Source of the DNA: Sphingomonas folli
Lineage (GTDB): Bacteria > Pseudomonadota > Alphaproteobacteria > Sphingomonadales > Sphingomonadaceae
Length of the DNA: 64,000 bases
NCBI RefSeq assembly: GCF_019429525.1
Contig: NZ_JAHXZL010000001.1
Span: forward strand, 372,001 to 436,000
Reading direction: 5' to 3'
Below the pieces are notes generated by a model that saw only the letters and a list, made by a program, of their open reading frames with translations, was not told the origin of the DNA and searched no databases. Both the position numbers and the translations under genes were made by a program. The number at the start of each line of letters is the position of its first letter. Position 1 is the first letter of the stretch. Positions 25,393 to 36,861 of the stretch are shown here, one piece after another.

Positions 25393-26721
25393 ATGGCGCG
25401 CGGGCGAGCGGCATTGTTGCTACTCGCCGCGGCCGCGCCCGCTGGCGCAGCGGCGAGGGCGCCGGCCGAGCGCGCGGCGCCGGCGCGTGCCGCCGCGAGC
25501 GACACCGCGGAGCGCGCGGTCGCCGCGGTGCTGCGCGACCGCGCGGGGGGCTGGATCGGGCGGGTCTATGCCGAGCGCGGCTACCGTCCGCTCTGGGCCG
25601 GCGGCGGTCGGCTCGGGCCCGCCGCCGACGCGCTGCTCGACGACCTCGACACTGCCGCGCTCGACGGGCTCGGCTCGACCTATGACGCGCGCGAGCTGCG
25701 CGAGCAGCTCGGCCAGGCGCGCCAGCGGGGCGACGCGGACAGCGTCGCGCGCGCCGAGCTCGCGCTGTCCAAGGCCTTCACGCGCTACGTCCGCGACCAG
25801 CGCCGCCCGCGCGAGGTCGGGATGATCTGGGCCGATCCGGCGCTCAAGCCCAGACGTCCCAGGCCGGAGGCGGTGCTGCGCGCCGCCAGCTTCCCGCGCT
25901 CCTTCGAGGATTACGTCGCGGGCATGGAGTGGATGAGCCCGCATTACGTCCGCCTGCGCGGGCTGGTCGCGCGCGCGCGGCGCGACGGCCTCGCGGCCGG
26001 CGAGGAACTCAGGCTCCGGCGCAACCTCGAGCGCGCGCGGCTGCTGCCCGGGCCATGGACCCGCCACATCGTCGTCGACGCCTCGTCGGGGCGGCTGTGG
26101 TATTATGAGGCGGGTCGGCAGGCCGGCACGATGAAGGTGGTGGTGGGCGCGCGCGAGACGCAGACGCCTCTGCTCGCCGGCGTGGTGCAATGGGCCATCG
26201 TCAATCCCTATTGGAACGTGCCCACCTATCTGGCGCGCAAGAGCGTCGCGCCCAAGGTGCTGGCGGGCCGCTCGCTGACCGCGCTGCGGATGGAGGCGCT
26301 GAGCGACTGGAGCGCGACGGCGCGGCCGCTGCCCGCCGCCGCGATCGACTGGCATGCGGTCGCCGCGGGCACGCGCGAGATCCGGCTCCGCGAGCTACCC
26401 GGGCGCGGCAACTCGATGGGGCGGGTCAAATTCCTCTTCCCCAACGACGAGGGCATCTACCTCCACGACACGCCCGACCGCGAGCTGCTGGATCGCGACG
26501 ACCGCCACCTCAGCAACGGCTGCATCCGGCTCGAGAAGGCACCGGTGCTCGCGCGCTGGCTGATCGGGCGACCGCTGCCCGCGTCGACGCGCGATCCGGA
26601 GCAGGCGGTCGCGCTGCAGGTGCCCGTGCCGGTGTATCTCACCTATCTCACCGCGACCGAGAGCAAGGCGCGCGTGGCGTTCCGCGACGACATCTATGGC
26701 CGCGATGCCGCCGGAGGCTGA
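25393..26721 (+). CDS. L,D-transpeptidase (YkuD domain, YcbB-like)
   Basis: These enzymes make 3-3 cross-links in peptidoglycan or attach proteins to it. The 442-residue protein has a signal peptide, a helical domain (WIGRVYAERGYRPLWAGGGR resembles the start of YcbB-type proteins), and the catalytic YkuD domain from about residue 215. The active-site motif is seen as HLSNGCIRLEKA with the nucleophilic Cys, preceded by the His of YLHDTPDRELL. It starts 23 nt after the lipoprotein gene and may share its transcript. Confidence 0.9.
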   Translation: MARGRAALLLLAAAAPAGAAARAPAERAAPARAAASDTAERAVAAVLRDRAGGWIGRVYAERGYRPLWAGGGRLGPAADALLDDLDTAALDGLGSTYDARELREQLGQARQRGDADSVARAELALSKAFTRYVRDQRRPREVGMIWADPALKPRRPRPEAVLRAASFPRSFEDYVAGMEWMSPHYVRLRGLVARARRDGLAAGEELRLRRNLERARLLPGPWTRHIVVDASSGRLWYYEAGRQAGTMKVVVGARETQTPLLAGVVQWAIVNPYWNVPTYLARKSVAPKVLAGRSLTALRMEALSDWSATARPLPAAAIDWHAVAAGTREIRLRELPGRGNSMGRVKFLFPNDEGIYLHDTPDRELLDRDDRHLSNGCIRLEKAPVLARWLIGRPLPASTRDPEQAVALQVPVPVYLTYLTATESKARVAFRDDIYGRDAAGG

Positions 26722-26744
26722 GGCGCCTTCAGGCCCGGCGTCGC

Positions 26745-27359
26745 TCAGCCCGGGTAGGCGAGGAAGGCGGGCAGCGCCGCGGCGCGGAGCGACAGCGCCG
26801 CCAACGCGGGCGCGCGCTGCAGCGTCACGACGTCGGGCACGGTCGCGCGGGTGAACTGCCACGCGATCGCCGCGGTGATGTCCGCCTGCAGCGGTCGACC
26901 CTCGGCGTGCCACTCGTCGATGTCGGCGAAGCTGGCGTCGAGCATGGTATAGGCCGCGATCAGCTGCGCCTGGATCCGCTCGAGCCAGGGCTGGTGCTGC
27001 TTCTCGACCGGACGGAGGCGGCGCTCATAGGCGATCTGCATCGTCTTCTCGCACGCGGCCAGCGCCAGGCCGATGATGCGCTGCGCCGCGACATAGTCGC
27101 CCGTCGCCGCCGGCATGAGATGACGCGCGGCTGGCACGAGCCGCTCGGCGACCGCCAGGATCAGCGTGGAGTCGACCAGCTGCGTACCGTCGTCGAGCAC
27201 CAGCGTCGGCGCCTTCACGAGCGGGTTGATCGCGGCGAAAGCGTCGAGGTCGCGGAACACCGACAGGGGTTCTAGCGCGAAGGGCACGTCCATCATCGCC
27301 AGCGACACCGCGACGCGGCGGACATAAGGCGAGTCGAGCATTCCGATCAGGCGCATCAT
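26745..27359 (-). CDS. Glutathione S-transferase family protein
   Basis: The N-terminal thioredoxin-like domain has LIGMLDSPYVRRVAVSLAMM with the typical Ser-Pro-Tyr near the glutathione site, then VKAPTLVLDDGTQLVDSTLI containing the conserved cis-Pro and DST motif. The rest is the helical domain. Two adjacent ATGs at 27359 and 27356 are the natural starts; a longer frame to 27380 is possible. Substrate unknown. Confidence 0.88.
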   Translation of the reverse strand: MMRLIGMLDSPYVRRVAVSLAMMDVPFALEPLSVFRDLDAFAAINPLVKAPTLVLDDGTQLVDSTLILAVAERLVPAARHLMPAATGDYVAAQRIIGLALAACEKTMQIAYERRLRPVEKQHQPWLERIQAQLIAAYTMLDASFADIDEWHAEGRPLQADITAAIAWQFTRATVPDVVTLQRAPALAALSLRAAALPAFLAYPG

Positions 27360-27475
27360 CGTCTCCGCCGCGGCTCGCACGGGCGGGCGCGAGCGCGTCG
27401 ACCCGCGCTAGGTCGGGCGCGATGGCCTGTCACCTCGGGGCTGACCCGTCATGGTCGAGGTCGCGCGCCGCCCGC

Positions 27476-27673
27476 TCAGCGTAGCCGCCGTGCGAGCAGG
27501 ACTAGCAGCAGCCCGCCGACCGCGAGCGCGCTGCCGTAATCGGCCCATACCCGCTGGTCGAGCATGAAGCTCGACCGCGGCCAGTGGACATAGCCCAGCC
27601 CCTGGCCGATCCAGAGCAAGCCCATCAGCGCCATCGCGACGCCGAGCACGATCAGGACCGGCCGGAGGCGCAT
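27476..27673 (-). CDS. Small two-span membrane protein
   Basis: The 65-residue product has two membrane helices (about residues 5-28 and 46-62) joined by a short polar loop containing YVHWPRSSFMLDQRVWADYG. Small proteins of this kind are common and unnamed in sphingomonads. It lies four bases downstream of gltA on the same strand and is probably co-transcribed. Confidence 0.7.
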   Translation of the reverse strand: MRLRPVLIVLGVAMALMGLLWIGQGLGYVHWPRSSFMLDQRVWADYGSALAVGGLLLVLLARRLR

Positions 27674-27677
27674 CGCG

Positions 27678-28961
27678 TCAGCGCTGCGCCAGGGGCACGT
27701 AGCCGCGCTGGGTCGGCCCGGTGTAGAGTTGGCGCGGGCGGCCGATCTTCTGGTCGGGATCGGTGATCATCTCGTTCCACTGCGCGACCCAGCCGACGGT
27801 GCGCGCCAGCGCGAACAGCACGGTGAACATGCTGGTCGGGAAGCCGATCGCCGAGAGGATCACGCCCGAGTAGAAGTCCACGTTGGGGAACAGCTTCTTC
27901 TCGACGAAGTAATCGTCGTTGAGCGCCAGTTCCTCGAGACGCAGCGCGGTCTCGAACAGCGGGTCCTGCACGTTGAGCGCCTCGAACACCTCGCGCACGG
28001 TCTTCTGCATCACCGTCGCGCGCGGGTCGTAGTTCTTGTAGACGCGGTGGCCGAAGCCCATCAGGCGGAACGGGTCGTTCTTGTCCTTGGCGCGCGCGAT
28101 GAACTCGGGGATGCGCTCGGGCGTGCCGATCTCGTGCAGCATGTTGAGCGCGGCCTCGTTGGCGCCGCCGTGCGCCGGGCCCCACAGGCAGGCGATGCCC
28201 GCGGCGATGCAGGCGAACGGGTTGGCGCCCGACGAGCCGGCGAGCCGCACCGTCGAGGTCGAGGCGTTCTGCTCGTGGTCGGCGTGGAGGATGAAGATCC
28301 GGTCCATCGCGCGCTCGACCGCGGGGTTCACCTCATAGGGCTCGGCCGGGACGCCGAACGTCATCCGCAGGAAGTTGCCCGTGTAGCTCAGCGAGTTGTC
28401 GGGGTAGAGGAAGGGCTGGCCGACGCTGTACTTATACGCCATCGCCGCGATCGTCGGCATCTTCGCGATCAGCCGGTGCGACGCGATCATGCGCTGCTGC
28501 GGGTCGTGGATGTCGGTCGAATCATGGTAGAAGGCGCTGAGCGCGCCGACCACGCCGCACATGATCGCCATCGGGTGCGCGTCGCGGCGGAAACCGCGGA
28601 AGAACTGCGCCAGCTGCTCGTGCACCATGGTGTGGCGCGTGATCGTGTGCGTGAAATGGTCGAGCTCGCCCTGGTCGGGCAGCTCGCCGTTGAGCAGCAG
28701 GTAGCAGACCTCCATGAAGCTCGACTGCTCGGCCAGCTCGCCGATCGGGTAGCCGCGGTGGAGCAGCACGCCCTCGTCGCCGTCGATATAGGTCAGCTTC
28801 GACTGGCACGAGGCGGTCGAGGTGAAGCCCGGGTCGTAGGTGAAGGCGCCGGTCTGCGCGTAGAGCTTGCGGATGTCGACCACGTCGGGGCCGACCGACC
28901 CCGACAGCACCGGATACTCGAGCTCCTTGCCCGACAGGGCGAACTGGGCAGCTTCGGTCAT
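27678..28961 (-). CDS. gltA: Citrate synthase
   Basis: Citrate synthase condenses acetyl-CoA and oxaloacetate as the first step of the TCA cycle. The 427-residue protein is a full-length type II (hexameric, NADH-sensitive type) enzyme. Visible signatures are [20 protein letters not shown] with the active His, [13 protein letters not shown], and [15 protein letters not shown] with the second His and following residues. It lies 13 nt after gltX on the same strand. Confidence 0.98.
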   Translation of the reverse strand: MTEAAQFALSGKELEYPVLSGSVGPDVVDIRKLYAQTGAFTYDPGFTSTASCQSKLTYIDGDEGVLLHRGYPIGELAEQSSFMEVCYLLLNGELPDQGELDHFTHTITRHTMVHEQLAQFFRGFRRDAHPMAIMCGVVGALSAFYHDSTDIHDPQQRMIASHRLIAKMPTIAAMAYKYSVGQPFLYPDNSLSYTGNFLRMTFGVPAEPYEVNPAVERAMDRIFILHADHEQNASTSTVRLAGSSGANPFACIAAGIACLWGPAHGGANEAALNMLHEIGTPERIPEFIARAKDKNDPFRLMGFGHRVYKNYDPRATVMQKTVREVFEALNVQDPLFETALRLEELALNDDYFVEKKLFPNVDFYSGVILSAIGFPTSMFTVLFALARTVGWVAQWNEMITDPDQKIGRPRQLYTGPTQRGYVPLAQR

Positions 28962-28974
28962 GGATGATCTCCTG

Positions 28975-30414
28975 TCAGGCTTGGTGGTCCGCGATCCGAG
29001 CGAGGCTCTCGTCGCGTCCTAGAAGGACGAGTACGTCGAAGATGCCGGGCGAGGTCCTGCGCCCGGTGAGGGCGGCGCGGAGCGGCTGGGCGACCTGGCC
29101 CAGCTTGACCCCGGCCTCCTCGGCCACCTGCCGCACCGCGGCTTCGGTCGCCTCCGTATCCCAGTTGTGCACCGCGTCAAGCGCGGCGTGCAGCCGCGCC
29201 AGCAGCGCGGGCGCGTCGCCGGCCAGGAGCGGCGCGGCGTCCGGCTCGATCGCGAGCGGACGCGTTGCGAACAGAAACGCGGTACCCTCGGCGAGCTCGT
29301 TGATGTTGGCCGCGCGCGGCTTGAGCGCGGGCATCGCCGCGGCGAGCGCGCCGCGGCGCGTGTCGTCATGGTCGAAGCCCAGCTTCTCCGCGACCAGGTC
29401 GGCGAGCCGCGAGTCCGCGCTGGCGCGGATATAATGACCGTTGAGATGCTCGAGCTTCTTCAGATCGAACCGGCTCGGCGACTTGCCCACGGCGTCGAGG
29501 TCGAACCAGCGGATCGCGTCCTCGCGCGCGATGATCTCGTCGTCGCCGTGGCCCCAGCCGAGCCGCAGCAGGTAATTGTCGAGCGCCTCGGGCAGGATGC
29601 CCATCTCGTCGCGATAGGCCTCGATCCCGACCGCGCCGTGACGCTTGGAGAGCTTGGCGCCGTCGCTGCCGTGGATCAGCGGGATGTGCGCATAGACCGG
29701 CTCGGGCCAGCCGGCCTCGCCCGCCGCCTTGGCGATCGCGTCCATCGCGCGGTAGATCGGCAACTGGCGAAAGGCGTTGTTGAGATGGTCGTCGCCGCGG
29801 ATCACGTGCGTGACGCCCATGTCATGGTCGTCGACCACCACCGCGAGCATATAGGTCGGCGTGCCGTCGGAGCGGAGCAGGACGAGGTCGTCGAGCTCCG
29901 CGTTCTGGACGGTCACCTCTCCCTGGACTCGGTCGTGGATCGTCGTCGCACCCTCCGTGGGCGCGCGCAGACGGACGACATAGTCCTGGCCGCTGGGCCA
30001 GTCGGTGCGGTCGCGCCACGGCGAGCGGATGCGCAGCGGCTGTTTCGCCGCCTGCGCGGCGGCGCGCATCGAGTCGAGCTCCGCGCCGGTGAGATAGCAG
30101 CGATAGGCGTGGCCCGCCTCGATCATGCGGTGCGCCACCTCGGCGTGGCGGTCGGCGCGGGCGAACTGATACACCTCCTCGCCGTCCCACTCGAGCCCGA
30201 GCCAGCGCATGCCGTTCAGGATGGCCTCGATCGCGGGCTGGGTGGAGCGCGCGCGGTCGGTGTCCTCGATCCGGAGCCGGAAGGTGCCGCCGTGATGGCG
30301 CGCGTAGAGGAGATTGAACAGCGCGGTGCGCGCGCCGCCCAGGTGAAGGAACCCGGTCGGTGACGGGGCGAAGCGCGTGACGACGGCGCGCTCGTTGATC
30401 TCGGTTGCGCTCAA
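28975..30414 (-). CDS. gltX: Glutamyl-tRNA synthetase
   Basis: This class I aminoacyl-tRNA synthetase has 479 residues. The HIGH-type motif is in [19 protein letters not shown], and the KMSKS-type loop is [10 protein letters not shown]. It charges tRNA-Glu (and in many alphaproteobacteria tRNA-Gln, with later amidation). It is divergent from comEC by about 30 nt and precedes gltA. Confidence 0.97.
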   Translation of the reverse strand: MSATEINERAVVTRFAPSPTGFLHLGGARTALFNLLYARHHGGTFRLRIEDTDRARSTQPAIEAILNGMRWLGLEWDGEEVYQFARADRHAEVAHRMIEAGHAYRCYLTGAELDSMRAAAQAAKQPLRIRSPWRDRTDWPSGQDYVVRLRAPTEGATTIHDRVQGEVTVQNAELDDLVLLRSDGTPTYMLAVVVDDHDMGVTHVIRGDDHLNNAFRQLPIYRAMDAIAKAAGEAGWPEPVYAHIPLIHGSDGAKLSKRHGAVGIEAYRDEMGILPEALDNYLLRLGWGHGDDEIIAREDAIRWFDLDAVGKSPSRFDLKKLEHLNGHYIRASADSRLADLVAEKLGFDHDDTRRGALAAAMPALKPRAANINELAEGTAFLFATRPLAIEPDAAPLLAGDAPALLARLHAALDAVHNWDTEATEAAVRQVAEEAGVKLGQVAQPLRAALTGRRTSPGIFDVLVLLGRDESLARIADHQA

Positions 30415-30443
30415 GCGCGCGTGCTCCCAGGCTGGATGGTCGG

Positions 30444-32606
30444 ATGGCTCGATCGGCCGCGCCCGCCCCTAGCAAAGCCTCTCTCCCGCATCAAATCGCG
30501 GCCCAGGTCGGCAACGCTTTGGAACGTTGGCTCGAGGCCGAGCGCGATCAGACATTCCTGTGGTTGCCGGTGGCGTTGGGTGCGGGGGCGGCGGCATGGT
30601 TCGTGCTGCCGGAGCGGCACGACTGGCTCGCCCTGATCCTGCTCGCGCTCGGCGTCGCGTCGGCCGCGGGGGCGAGCTGGCGCGGCGGGCGCGTGGCGCC
30701 GTTCGCGACGATGCTCGCGCTGGGCGTCGCGGCGGGGACCGGGCTGGCCTGGGCGCGCGCGGGACGGGTGGCCGCGCCCACGCTCGATCGCGCCGCGGTG
30801 GTGCGGCTCGCCGGCGCGGTGGAGAAGGTCGAACCGCTGCCCGCGCGCGGGCTGGTACGCGTGACGCTGGGGAGCCTGCGCTGGGAGCGGCCGCCGCGCC
30901 GCGCGCCGCTGCGCGTCCGCGTGAACCTGCCGCAGCATGCGGTGCCGGCGACGCTGGGCGGCGGGGCGGGGATGACGCTGCGCGCGCGGCTGATGCCGCC
31001 CGCGCCGCCGGCGGTGCCGGGGGCCTATGACGCCGCGCGCGCGGCCTGGTTCGACGGCGTGGGGGCGAGCGGGCGCGGCTTCACGCCCGTCGGCCTGCGC
31101 GGCGTGGGGGCGCCCGGCGTGCGTGACCGCCTCACCGCGCATATCATCGCCGCGCTGGCGGGCAGCGCCGGCGGGATCGCGGCGGCGCTGGTGACGGGCG
31201 ACATGGGCGCGATCGACGACGCCGACTCGCTCGCGATGCGCCGCGCCGGGCTGGCGCATCTGCTCTCGGTCAGCGGGCTGCACATCACCGCGACGGTGGG
31301 GATCGTGATGGCGGCGGTGCTGCGGCTGCTGGCGCTGTCGCGACGGCTGGCGCTGACCGGGCTGCTCCCGCTGGTCGCCGCGGGTGCGGGGGCGGGGGCG
31401 GCGATCGGCTATACCTGGCTGACCGGCTCGCAGGTGCCGACGATCCGCAGCTGCGTCGCCGCGCTGATGGTGCTCGCCGCGCTCGCGCTCGGACGGGAGG
31501 CGCTGACGCTACGCCTGGTGGCGATGGGCGCCCTGGTCGTGCTGCTCGCCTGGCCCGAGGCGGTGGTGGGGCCGAGTTTCCAGCTCTCCTTCGCCGCGGT
31601 GGCCTCGATCGTCGCGCTGCACGAGCACCCGCGGGTCCGCGCGGCGCTGCTCGCGCGCGACGAGCCACGGCCGCGCAAGTGGCTGCGCGAGGCGGCGTCG
31701 CTGCTGGTGACGGGGGCGGTGGTCGAGCTCGCGCTGATGCCGATCGCGGTGTTCTACTTCCACCAGGCCGGCGCCTATGGGGCGATCGCCAACATCGCCG
31801 CGATCCCGCTGACCACCTTCGCGATCATGCCCGCGGTCGCGCTGGCGCTGCTGCTCGACGCGCTCGGCTGGGGCGCGCCGGCCTGGTGGGTGGCCGGACG
31901 TGCGATCGCGCTGCTGCTGTGGATCGCCCACACCGTCGCCGCGCTGCCCGGCGCGGTGCGTGCGATCCCGGCGATGCCGCTCGGCGCCTTCGCGACGATG
32001 GTGGCCGGCGGGATCTGGCTCACCTTGTGGCGGACCCGGTGGCGCTATCTCGGGGTGGCGCCGCTCCTGGTCGGTGCGGCATGGACGCTGGCGACGCCCG
32101 CGCCGGACCTGCTGGTCACGGGCGACGGCCGTCACCTCGCGGTGCGGCAGGCGGACGGTGGGCTGGCGCTGCTGCGCGATCGTGCCGGAGGCTACGTCCG
32201 TGACGTGCTCGCGCAGAACGGGGGGCTCGCCGGCGTGCCCGGGCTGCTCAGCGAGTCGCGCGAGGCGCGCTGCAACCGCGACCTGTGCTGGTGGCAGCGC
32301 CGTGTCGCCGGGCGCTGGCGCCGCGTCCTGGCGACGCGCAGCGGCTACAATGTGCCCATCGAGCGGCTGGCGGCGCTATGCGCGGCGGCGGACGTGGTGG
32401 TGAGCGAGCGACGGCTACCGCGCCGCTGCCGCGCGCGCTGGCTCACGCTCGACCGCGTCGCGCTGGCGCGCACGGGCGGCGTGGCCATCACCTTCGCGGA
32501 CGAGCGCGTCGTGACGGTCCGGCTGGCGAGAGACGATCACCCCTGGATGGTGGTGCAGGAGATGCCGCAGCACGCTCCCGCGCGCGCAGGATCGCGGGCC
32601 CGTTGA
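30444..32606 (+). CDS. comEC: ComEC/Rec2-family DNA uptake membrane protein
   Basis: ComEC forms the inner-membrane channel for single-stranded DNA in natural transformation. The 720-residue protein has N-terminal membrane spans, an OB-like periplasmic part, and the competence domain with [20 protein letters not shown] and [20 protein letters not shown]. The C-terminal ~170 residues are not recognisably a metallo-beta-lactamase domain and appear reduced. I use ATG 30444; an in-frame start at 30405 would overlap gltX. Competence itself is not proven by this gene alone. Confidence 0.88.
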   Translation: MARSAAPAPSKASLPHQIAAQVGNALERWLEAERDQTFLWLPVALGAGAAAWFVLPERHDWLALILLALGVASAAGASWRGGRVAPFATMLALGVAAGTGLAWARAGRVAAPTLDRAAVVRLAGAVEKVEPLPARGLVRVTLGSLRWERPPRRAPLRVRVNLPQHAVPATLGGGAGMTLRARLMPPAPPAVPGAYDAARAAWFDGVGASGRGFTPVGLRGVGAPGVRDRLTAHIIAALAGSAGGIAAALVTGDMGAIDDADSLAMRRAGLAHLLSVSGLHITATVGIVMAAVLRLLALSRRLALTGLLPLVAAGAGAGAAIGYTWLTGSQVPTIRSCVAALMVLAALALGREALTLRLVAMGALVVLLAWPEAVVGPSFQLSFAAVASIVALHEHPRVRAALLARDEPRPRKWLREAASLLVTGAVVELALMPIAVFYFHQAGAYGAIANIAAIPLTTFAIMPAVALALLLDALGWGAPAWWVAGRAIALLLWIAHTVAALPGAVRAIPAMPLGAFATMVAGGIWLTLWRTRWRYLGVAPLLVGAAWTLATPAPDLLVTGDGRHLAVRQADGGLALLRDRAGGYVRDVLAQNGGLAGVPGLLSESREARCNRDLCWWQRRVAGRWRRVLATRSGYNVPIERLAALCAAADVVVSERRLPRRCRARWLTLDRVALARTGGVAITFADERVVTVRLARDDHPWMVVQEMPQHAPARAGSRAR

Positions 32607-32677
32607 CACTGGGCGCCACGGCCCCGTCGGCGAAGCGCTCACCGACGCGCGCCGCGGGCGGCCTCTACCGTGCCCGC

Positions 32678-32700
32678 AGCCCGGGCGCGCCCCCCGGGCT
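32678..32700. terminator. GC-rich hairpin between comEC and lexA
   Basis: Perfect 8-bp arms agcccggg and cccgggct with a 7-nt loop lie between two convergent genes and touch the lexA stop. It could serve as a bidirectional terminator, though no U-tract is present. Confidence 0.5.
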
Positions 32701-33365
32701 CAATCGTAGCGGCGCAGGATCCCCGCCAGTTTGCCCTGCACGCGCACCTGCGTCGGCGCGTAGCGCTGCGGGTCGTAGGAGCGGTTCGCGGGGTCGAGCC
32801 GGATCATCGCGCCCTCGCGGCGAAAATATTTGAGCGTCGCCTCGCTCTCGTCGATCAGCGCCACCACGATCTCGCCGTCGCGTGCCACTTCCTGGCGGCG
32901 GATCAGCGCATAGTCGCCGTCGAGGATGGCGGCGTCGACCATCGAGTCCCCCGCCACCTCCAGCGCGAAATGCTCGCCGCTGCCGAGCAGGGCGGCGGGG
33001 ACGGGCAGGGTGGTCGCGCCCTCGAACGCCTCGATCGGCACGCCGGCGGCGATGCGGCCGTGGAGCGGGATCTCGACGATGTCGTTGGCGGGCACCATCG
33101 GCTCGACCGGCGCGCGCTTGGCGGGAACGGCGGCGCGCTTGGGCTCGCCGCGCTCGGGTGCCTTGAGCACCTCCAGCGCGCGCGCGCGATTGGGCAGGCG
33201 ACGGAGGTAGCCGCGCTCCTCGAGCGCGCTGATCAGCCGGTGGACGCCCGACTTGCTCTTCAGCTCGAGCGCGTCCTTCATCTCCTCGAACGAGGGCGAC
33301 ACGCCGCTCTCGGCGAGCCGGTCCTCGATGAAGCAGATCAGCTCGTGCTGTTTGCGCGTCAGCAT
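32700..33365 (-). CDS. lexA: SOS repressor LexA
   Basis: LexA represses DNA-damage genes until RecA triggers its self-cleavage. The 221-residue protein has an N-terminal winged helix ([20 protein letters not shown]). The cleavage site is Ala107-Gly108 (GRIAAGVPI), and the catalytic dyad is Ser141 ([10 protein letters not shown]) and Lys179 (ATLKYF). ATG 33365 gives the family N-terminus; a longer frame would run through the operator. Three GTTC half-sites directly upstream point to autoregulation. Confidence 0.97.
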   Translation of the reverse strand: MLTRKQHELICFIEDRLAESGVSPSFEEMKDALELKSKSGVHRLISALEERGYLRRLPNRARALEVLKAPERGEPKRAAVPAKRAPVEPMVPANDIVEIPLHGRIAAGVPIEAFEGATTLPVPAALLGSGEHFALEVAGDSMVDAAILDGDYALIRRQEVARDGEIVVALIDESEATLKYFRREGAMIRLDPANRSYDPQRYAPTQVRVQGKLAGILRRYD

Positions 33366-33382
33366 GTCCACACTCCTATCGC

Positions 33383-33408
33383 GAACGGATGCGGAACCTT
33401 TATGGAAC
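33383..33408 (-). promoter_or_regulatory. LexA operator with three GTTC half-sites
   Basis: On the minus strand GTTC occurs three times at an exact 11-nt period (33405-33408, 33394-33397, 33383-33386), giving two overlapping GTTC-N7-GTTC boxes. This is the known alphaproteobacterial SOS box. It lies 18-43 nt upstream of the lexA start. Confidence 0.85.
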
Positions 33409-33421
33409 ACCGACGGCCTCG

Positions 33422-34615
33422 TCAAGCGATAGCGAGGATATCCGCCGAGTCGCCCGCGCGCGCCGCCGCGGCATGCGGCGGGCGCACGATCAGGCAGGTC
33501 GAGCGCGCCAGCGTGCGCAGCATCGAACTGTCCTGGATCGTCGAGGCATAGGCGCGGCCCCCGCGCAGCTCGGCGCGCAGATAGTCGCTGCGCTCGCCGT
33601 TGGCGGGCAGGTCCTCACCGAGGAGGGCGCTGGTCGTCGTCGGGAAGGGATCCGCCGCGCCGGCGAGATGCGCCACCAGCGGGCGGACGAACAGCAGCGC
33701 GGTGACGAAGGCCGAGACGGGGTTGCCGGGCAGTCCGACCACCGCCAGCCCGCCGCGCCGCCCCGCCAGCATCGGCTTGCCCGGGCGCAGCGCGATCCGC
33801 CAGAAGTCGAGCGTCACGCCCGCCGCCTCCAGCGCGGGGCGCACTAGGTCGTGGTCGCCGACCGAGGCGCCGCCGGTGGTGACGAGCAGGTCGGCGTCCA
33901 CCGCGGCGAAGGCCCGGGTGAGCGCGTCGAGCCGGTCGGGCAGGATGCCGAGGTCGACGATCTCGACGCCAGTGTCAGCGAGCAACGCGCGCAGCAGCAG
34001 CCGGTTGGACTCGGGCAGTGCCTCACCCTCGGTGCCGGGCTCGACCAGCTCGTCCCCGGTCGCGGCGAGCGCGACGCGCACCGGCCGCGCCACGTCGACC
34101 CGGCCGACCCCGCCGGTCGCCGCCACCGCGAGCCGCGCCGGGGTGAAACGCTCGCCGCGCGCCACCAGCACGTCGCCCGCGGTGAAGTCGAGCCCGCGGG
34201 GGCGCACGTTGCGCCCGCGTCGCGCCGGTCCCTCGCCGTCGAGCGCGACATGGTCGTCGTCGCGGCGCGCCTCCTCCTGGACCAGCACGGTGTCGCTGCC
34301 CGCCGGCATCACCGCGCCGGTGAAGATCCGTGCCGCCTCGCCCGAGGCGATCTCGCCGGCATAGGGCGATCCGGCGGCGCTCTCGCCGACGACGGTCAGC
34401 GGCCCGGGCAGGTCGGCGAAGCGTAGGGCATAGCCGTCCATCGCCGAGACGTCCCGCGCCGGCTGGGTGCGTCGCGCCACCACCGGCGCTGTCGCCCAGC
34501 GGCCGAGCGCCTCGGCCAGCCCGACCTCGACCGTCTCGACCGGCGTGCCCAGCGCGAGCACGCGTGCCTGTGCCTCCGCGACGGGCAGCAGCCCCGGCCC
34601 CGGCATCGGCGCCAT
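33422..34615 (-). CDS. moeA: Molybdopterin molybdenumtransferase MoeA
   Basis: MoeA inserts molybdenum into adenylated molybdopterin. The 397-residue protein has the expected order: [13 protein letters not shown] near residue 55, [20 protein letters not shown], the MoeA/MogA-type domain with [15 protein letters not shown], and [20 protein letters not shown] followed by the conserved GNPVSA. It overlaps moaC by one base and shares its operon. Confidence 0.96.
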   Translation of the reverse strand: MAPMPGPGLLPVAEAQARVLALGTPVETVEVGLAEALGRWATAPVVARRTQPARDVSAMDGYALRFADLPGPLTVVGESAAGSPYAGEIASGEAARIFTGAVMPAGSDTVLVQEEARRDDDHVALDGEGPARRGRNVRPRGLDFTAGDVLVARGERFTPARLAVAATGGVGRVDVARPVRVALAATGDELVEPGTEGEALPESNRLLLRALLADTGVEIVDLGILPDRLDALTRAFAAVDADLLVTTGGASVGDHDLVRPALEAAGVTLDFWRIALRPGKPMLAGRRGGLAVVGLPGNPVSAFVTALLFVRPLVAHLAGAADPFPTTTSALLGEDLPANGERSDYLRAELRGGRAYASTIQDSSMLRTLARSTCLIVRPPHAAAARAGDSADILAIA

Positions 34616-35082
34616 CAGGCGCGCCAGTCGCCCGAGCGCCCACCGCTCTTGGCGAGCAGGCGCACCCCGCCGATCACCATGGCGCGGTCGAGCGCCTTGG
34701 CCATGTCGTAGACGGTGAGCAGGGCCACCGAGACCGCGGTGAGCGCCTCCATCTCCACGCCGGTCTTCCCGTCGGTCGCGACCGTCGCGGAGGCGGTGAC
34801 GCCACCCGCGTCGACCGCGAGATCGAGCGCGACGCGGCTGATCGGCAGCGGGTGGCAGAGCGGGACGAGCTCGCTGGTGCGCTTGGCCGCCATGATCCCG
34901 GCGACGCGCGCCACCGCGAGCACGTCGCCCTTCGCGATCGCGCCGTCCCTGATCGCGGCGACCGCCTCCGCCGACATGTCGATCCGCCCGGTCGCGATCG
35001 CCTCGCGCCGGGTCACCTGCTTGCCGCCGACGTCGACCATGTGCGCCGCGCCGGCCGAGTCGAGATGGGTGAGCCCGGCCAT
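34615..35082 (-). CDS. moaC: Cyclic pyranopterin monophosphate synthase MoaC
   Basis: MoaC converts 3',8-cyclo-GTP to cyclic pyranopterin monophosphate, an early molybdenum-cofactor step. The 155-residue protein carries [17 protein letters not shown], the conserved [12 protein letters not shown] and [20 protein letters not shown], with the usual DMAKALD. It follows trpC by one base and precedes moeA. Confidence 0.97.
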   Translation of the reverse strand: MAGLTHLDSAGAAHMVDVGGKQVTRREAIATGRIDMSAEAVAAIRDGAIAKGDVLAVARVAGIMAAKRTSELVPLCHPLPISRVALDLAVDAGGVTASATVATDGKTGVEMEALTAVSVALLTVYDMAKALDRAMVIGGVRLLAKSGGRSGDWRA

Positions 35083-35083
35083 C

Positions 35084-35869
35084 TCAGCCGACCAGCGCGC
35101 GCGTCGCGGCGGCGACGTCGGGCTGGCGCATCAGCGCCTCGCCGATCAGGAAGCAGTGGACACCGTGGTCCGCGAGCGAGTCGAGGTCGGCGCGCGTGCT
35201 CAGCCCGCTCTCGGCGACCAGCAGCGTCCCGGCAGGGGCGCGCTCGGCCAGCTCCCAGCTGCGCCCCACGTCGACCTCGAAGCTGCGCAGGTCGCGGTTG
35301 TTGACCCCGATCAGCCGCGAGCGCAGCCGCGCCGCGCGCTCCAGCTCGGCGGCGTCGTGCACCTCGACCAGCACGTCGAGCCCCTGCTCGATGGCGGCGG
35401 CCTCGCACTCGGCGAGCAGCGCGTCGTCGAGGGCGGCGACGATCAGCAGGATCGCGTCGGCGCCGATGCTGCGCGCCTCCAGCGCCTGCCACGGGTCGAC
35501 GGTGAAGTCCTTGCGCAGCACGGGGAGGGCGGAGGCGGCGCGCGCGGCGACGAGATAGTCCTCATGTCCCTGGAAATAGGGCGCGTCGGTCAGCACGGAG
35601 AGGCAGGCGGCCCCCGCCGCCTCATAGGCGCGCGCGTGCGCCGGCGGATCGAAGTCCGGGCGGATCAGGCCCTTGGACGGGCTGGCTCTCTTGATCTCGG
35701 CGATCAGCGCGTGGCGTCCGGCGGCGACGCTGTGCTCCAACGCCGCCCGGAAACCGCGCGGCGCGCTCTGCGCCGCGGCGCGGGCGCGGAGCTCGGCCTC
35801 GCTGGTGGCGGCGCGGCGCGCGCGCACCTCGTCGCGCTTGGTGGCACAGATCTCGGCGAGGATGGTCAT
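35084..35869 (-). CDS. trpC: Indole-3-glycerol phosphate synthase TrpC
   Basis: TrpC closes the indole ring in tryptophan synthesis. The 261-residue TIM-barrel protein has the signature [16 protein letters not shown] near residue 53, [12 protein letters not shown], and [14 protein letters not shown]. It is a single-function enzyme, not fused to TrpF. It overlaps trpD by four bases. Confidence 0.97.
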   Translation of the reverse strand: MTILAEICATKRDEVRARRAATSEAELRARAAAQSAPRGFRAALEHSVAAGRHALIAEIKRASPSKGLIRPDFDPPAHARAYEAAGAACLSVLTDAPYFQGHEDYLVAARAASALPVLRKDFTVDPWQALEARSIGADAILLIVAALDDALLAECEAAAIEQGLDVLVEVHDAAELERAARLRSRLIGVNNRDLRSFEVDVGRSWELAERAPAGTLLVAESGLSTRADLDSLADHGVHCFLIGEALMRQPDVAAATRALVG

Positions 35870-36861
35870 GCGTAGGCGATCCAGCGGTCGAGCAGCGCGC
35901 CCGCGTCGCCGCGGTCGAGCGCCTCGGCGGCGCGCGCGGCGCCATCGGTGAGGGAGGAGTCGCGCCCGGCGAGGACCAGTGCCGCGGCGGCGTTGACGAG
36001 CACCGCGTCGCGATAGGCGCCGCGCTCGCCGCCCAGCAGCCGGCGCAGCGCGAGCGCGTTATAGGCCGGGTCGCCACCGCGGATCGCGAGCGTCGGGTGG
36101 CGCGCGACGCCGGCGTCCTCCGGGGTGATCCGCGACGGCAGCGCCACCGCGCCGATCGAGACCACCTGGGTGGGCCCGGCGCCCGAGATCTCGTCGAGCC
36201 CCTCCTCGCCGGCGACGACCAGCGCCGCCTCGCTGCCGAGCTGCTCGAGCGCCTCGGCGTAGATCGGGGCATAGTCGGGCCGCGCGATGCCGATCAGCTG
36301 GCGCGTGACGTGCGCCGGGTTGGCGAGCGGCCCCATGAGGTTGAAGATCGTGCGCCGCCCGACCCGGCGGCGGATCGGCGTGATACGGCGCATCGCGGGG
36401 TGGTGGTTGCCCGCGAACAGGAAACAGATGCCGAGGTCGCGCAGCGTCGCCTCGGCCTGCGCGCCGGCGCGCTCCATGTCGAGCCCCAGCGCCTCGAGCG
36501 TGTCGGCCGCGCCCGCCTTGGACGAGGCGGCGCGGTTGCCGTGCTTGGCGACCGGCACGCCGCAGGCCGCTACCACGAGGCTCACCGCCGTGGAGACGTT
36601 GAGCGTGTGCTGCCCGTCGCCGCCGGTGCCGCACACGTCGATCGCGTCCGCCGGCGCGGCGATCGGGATCAGCCGCTCGCGCAGCGCGCGCGCGGCCTCG
36701 GCGATCTCGACGCTGGTCTCGCCGCGCAGCGCGAGGTGGAGCAGGAAGTCGGCGATCGCCTCCTCGCTCGCGCGCGCGTCGAGGATGTCGGCGAACGCCT
36801 GCGCCGCGCTCTCGCGCGACAGGGGGGATGTCGGGTCCGGCAGCAACGTGAGCGTCGTCAC
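35866..36861 (-). CDS. trpD: Anthranilate phosphoribosyltransferase TrpD
   Basis: TrpD attaches phosphoribose to anthranilate. The 331-residue protein has the glycine-rich motif [38 protein letters not shown], and a phosphate-binding region [20 protein letters not shown]. It overlaps trpG and trpC by four bases each, so the three are translationally coupled. Confidence 0.97.
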   Translation of the reverse strand: MTTLTLLPDPTSPLSRESAAQAFADILDARASEEAIADFLLHLALRGETSVEIAEAARALRERLIPIAAPADAIDVCGTGGDGQHTLNVSTAVSLVVAACGVPVAKHGNRAASSKAGAADTLEALGLDMERAGAQAEATLRDLGICFLFAGNHHPAMRRITPIRRRVGRRTIFNLMGPLANPAHVTRQLIGIARPDYAPIYAEALEQLGSEAALVVAGEEGLDEISGAGPTQVVSIGAVALPSRITPEDAGVARHPTLAIRGGDPAYNALALRRLLGGERGAYRDAVLVNAAAALVLAGRDSSLTDGAARAAEALDRGDAGALLDRWIAYA

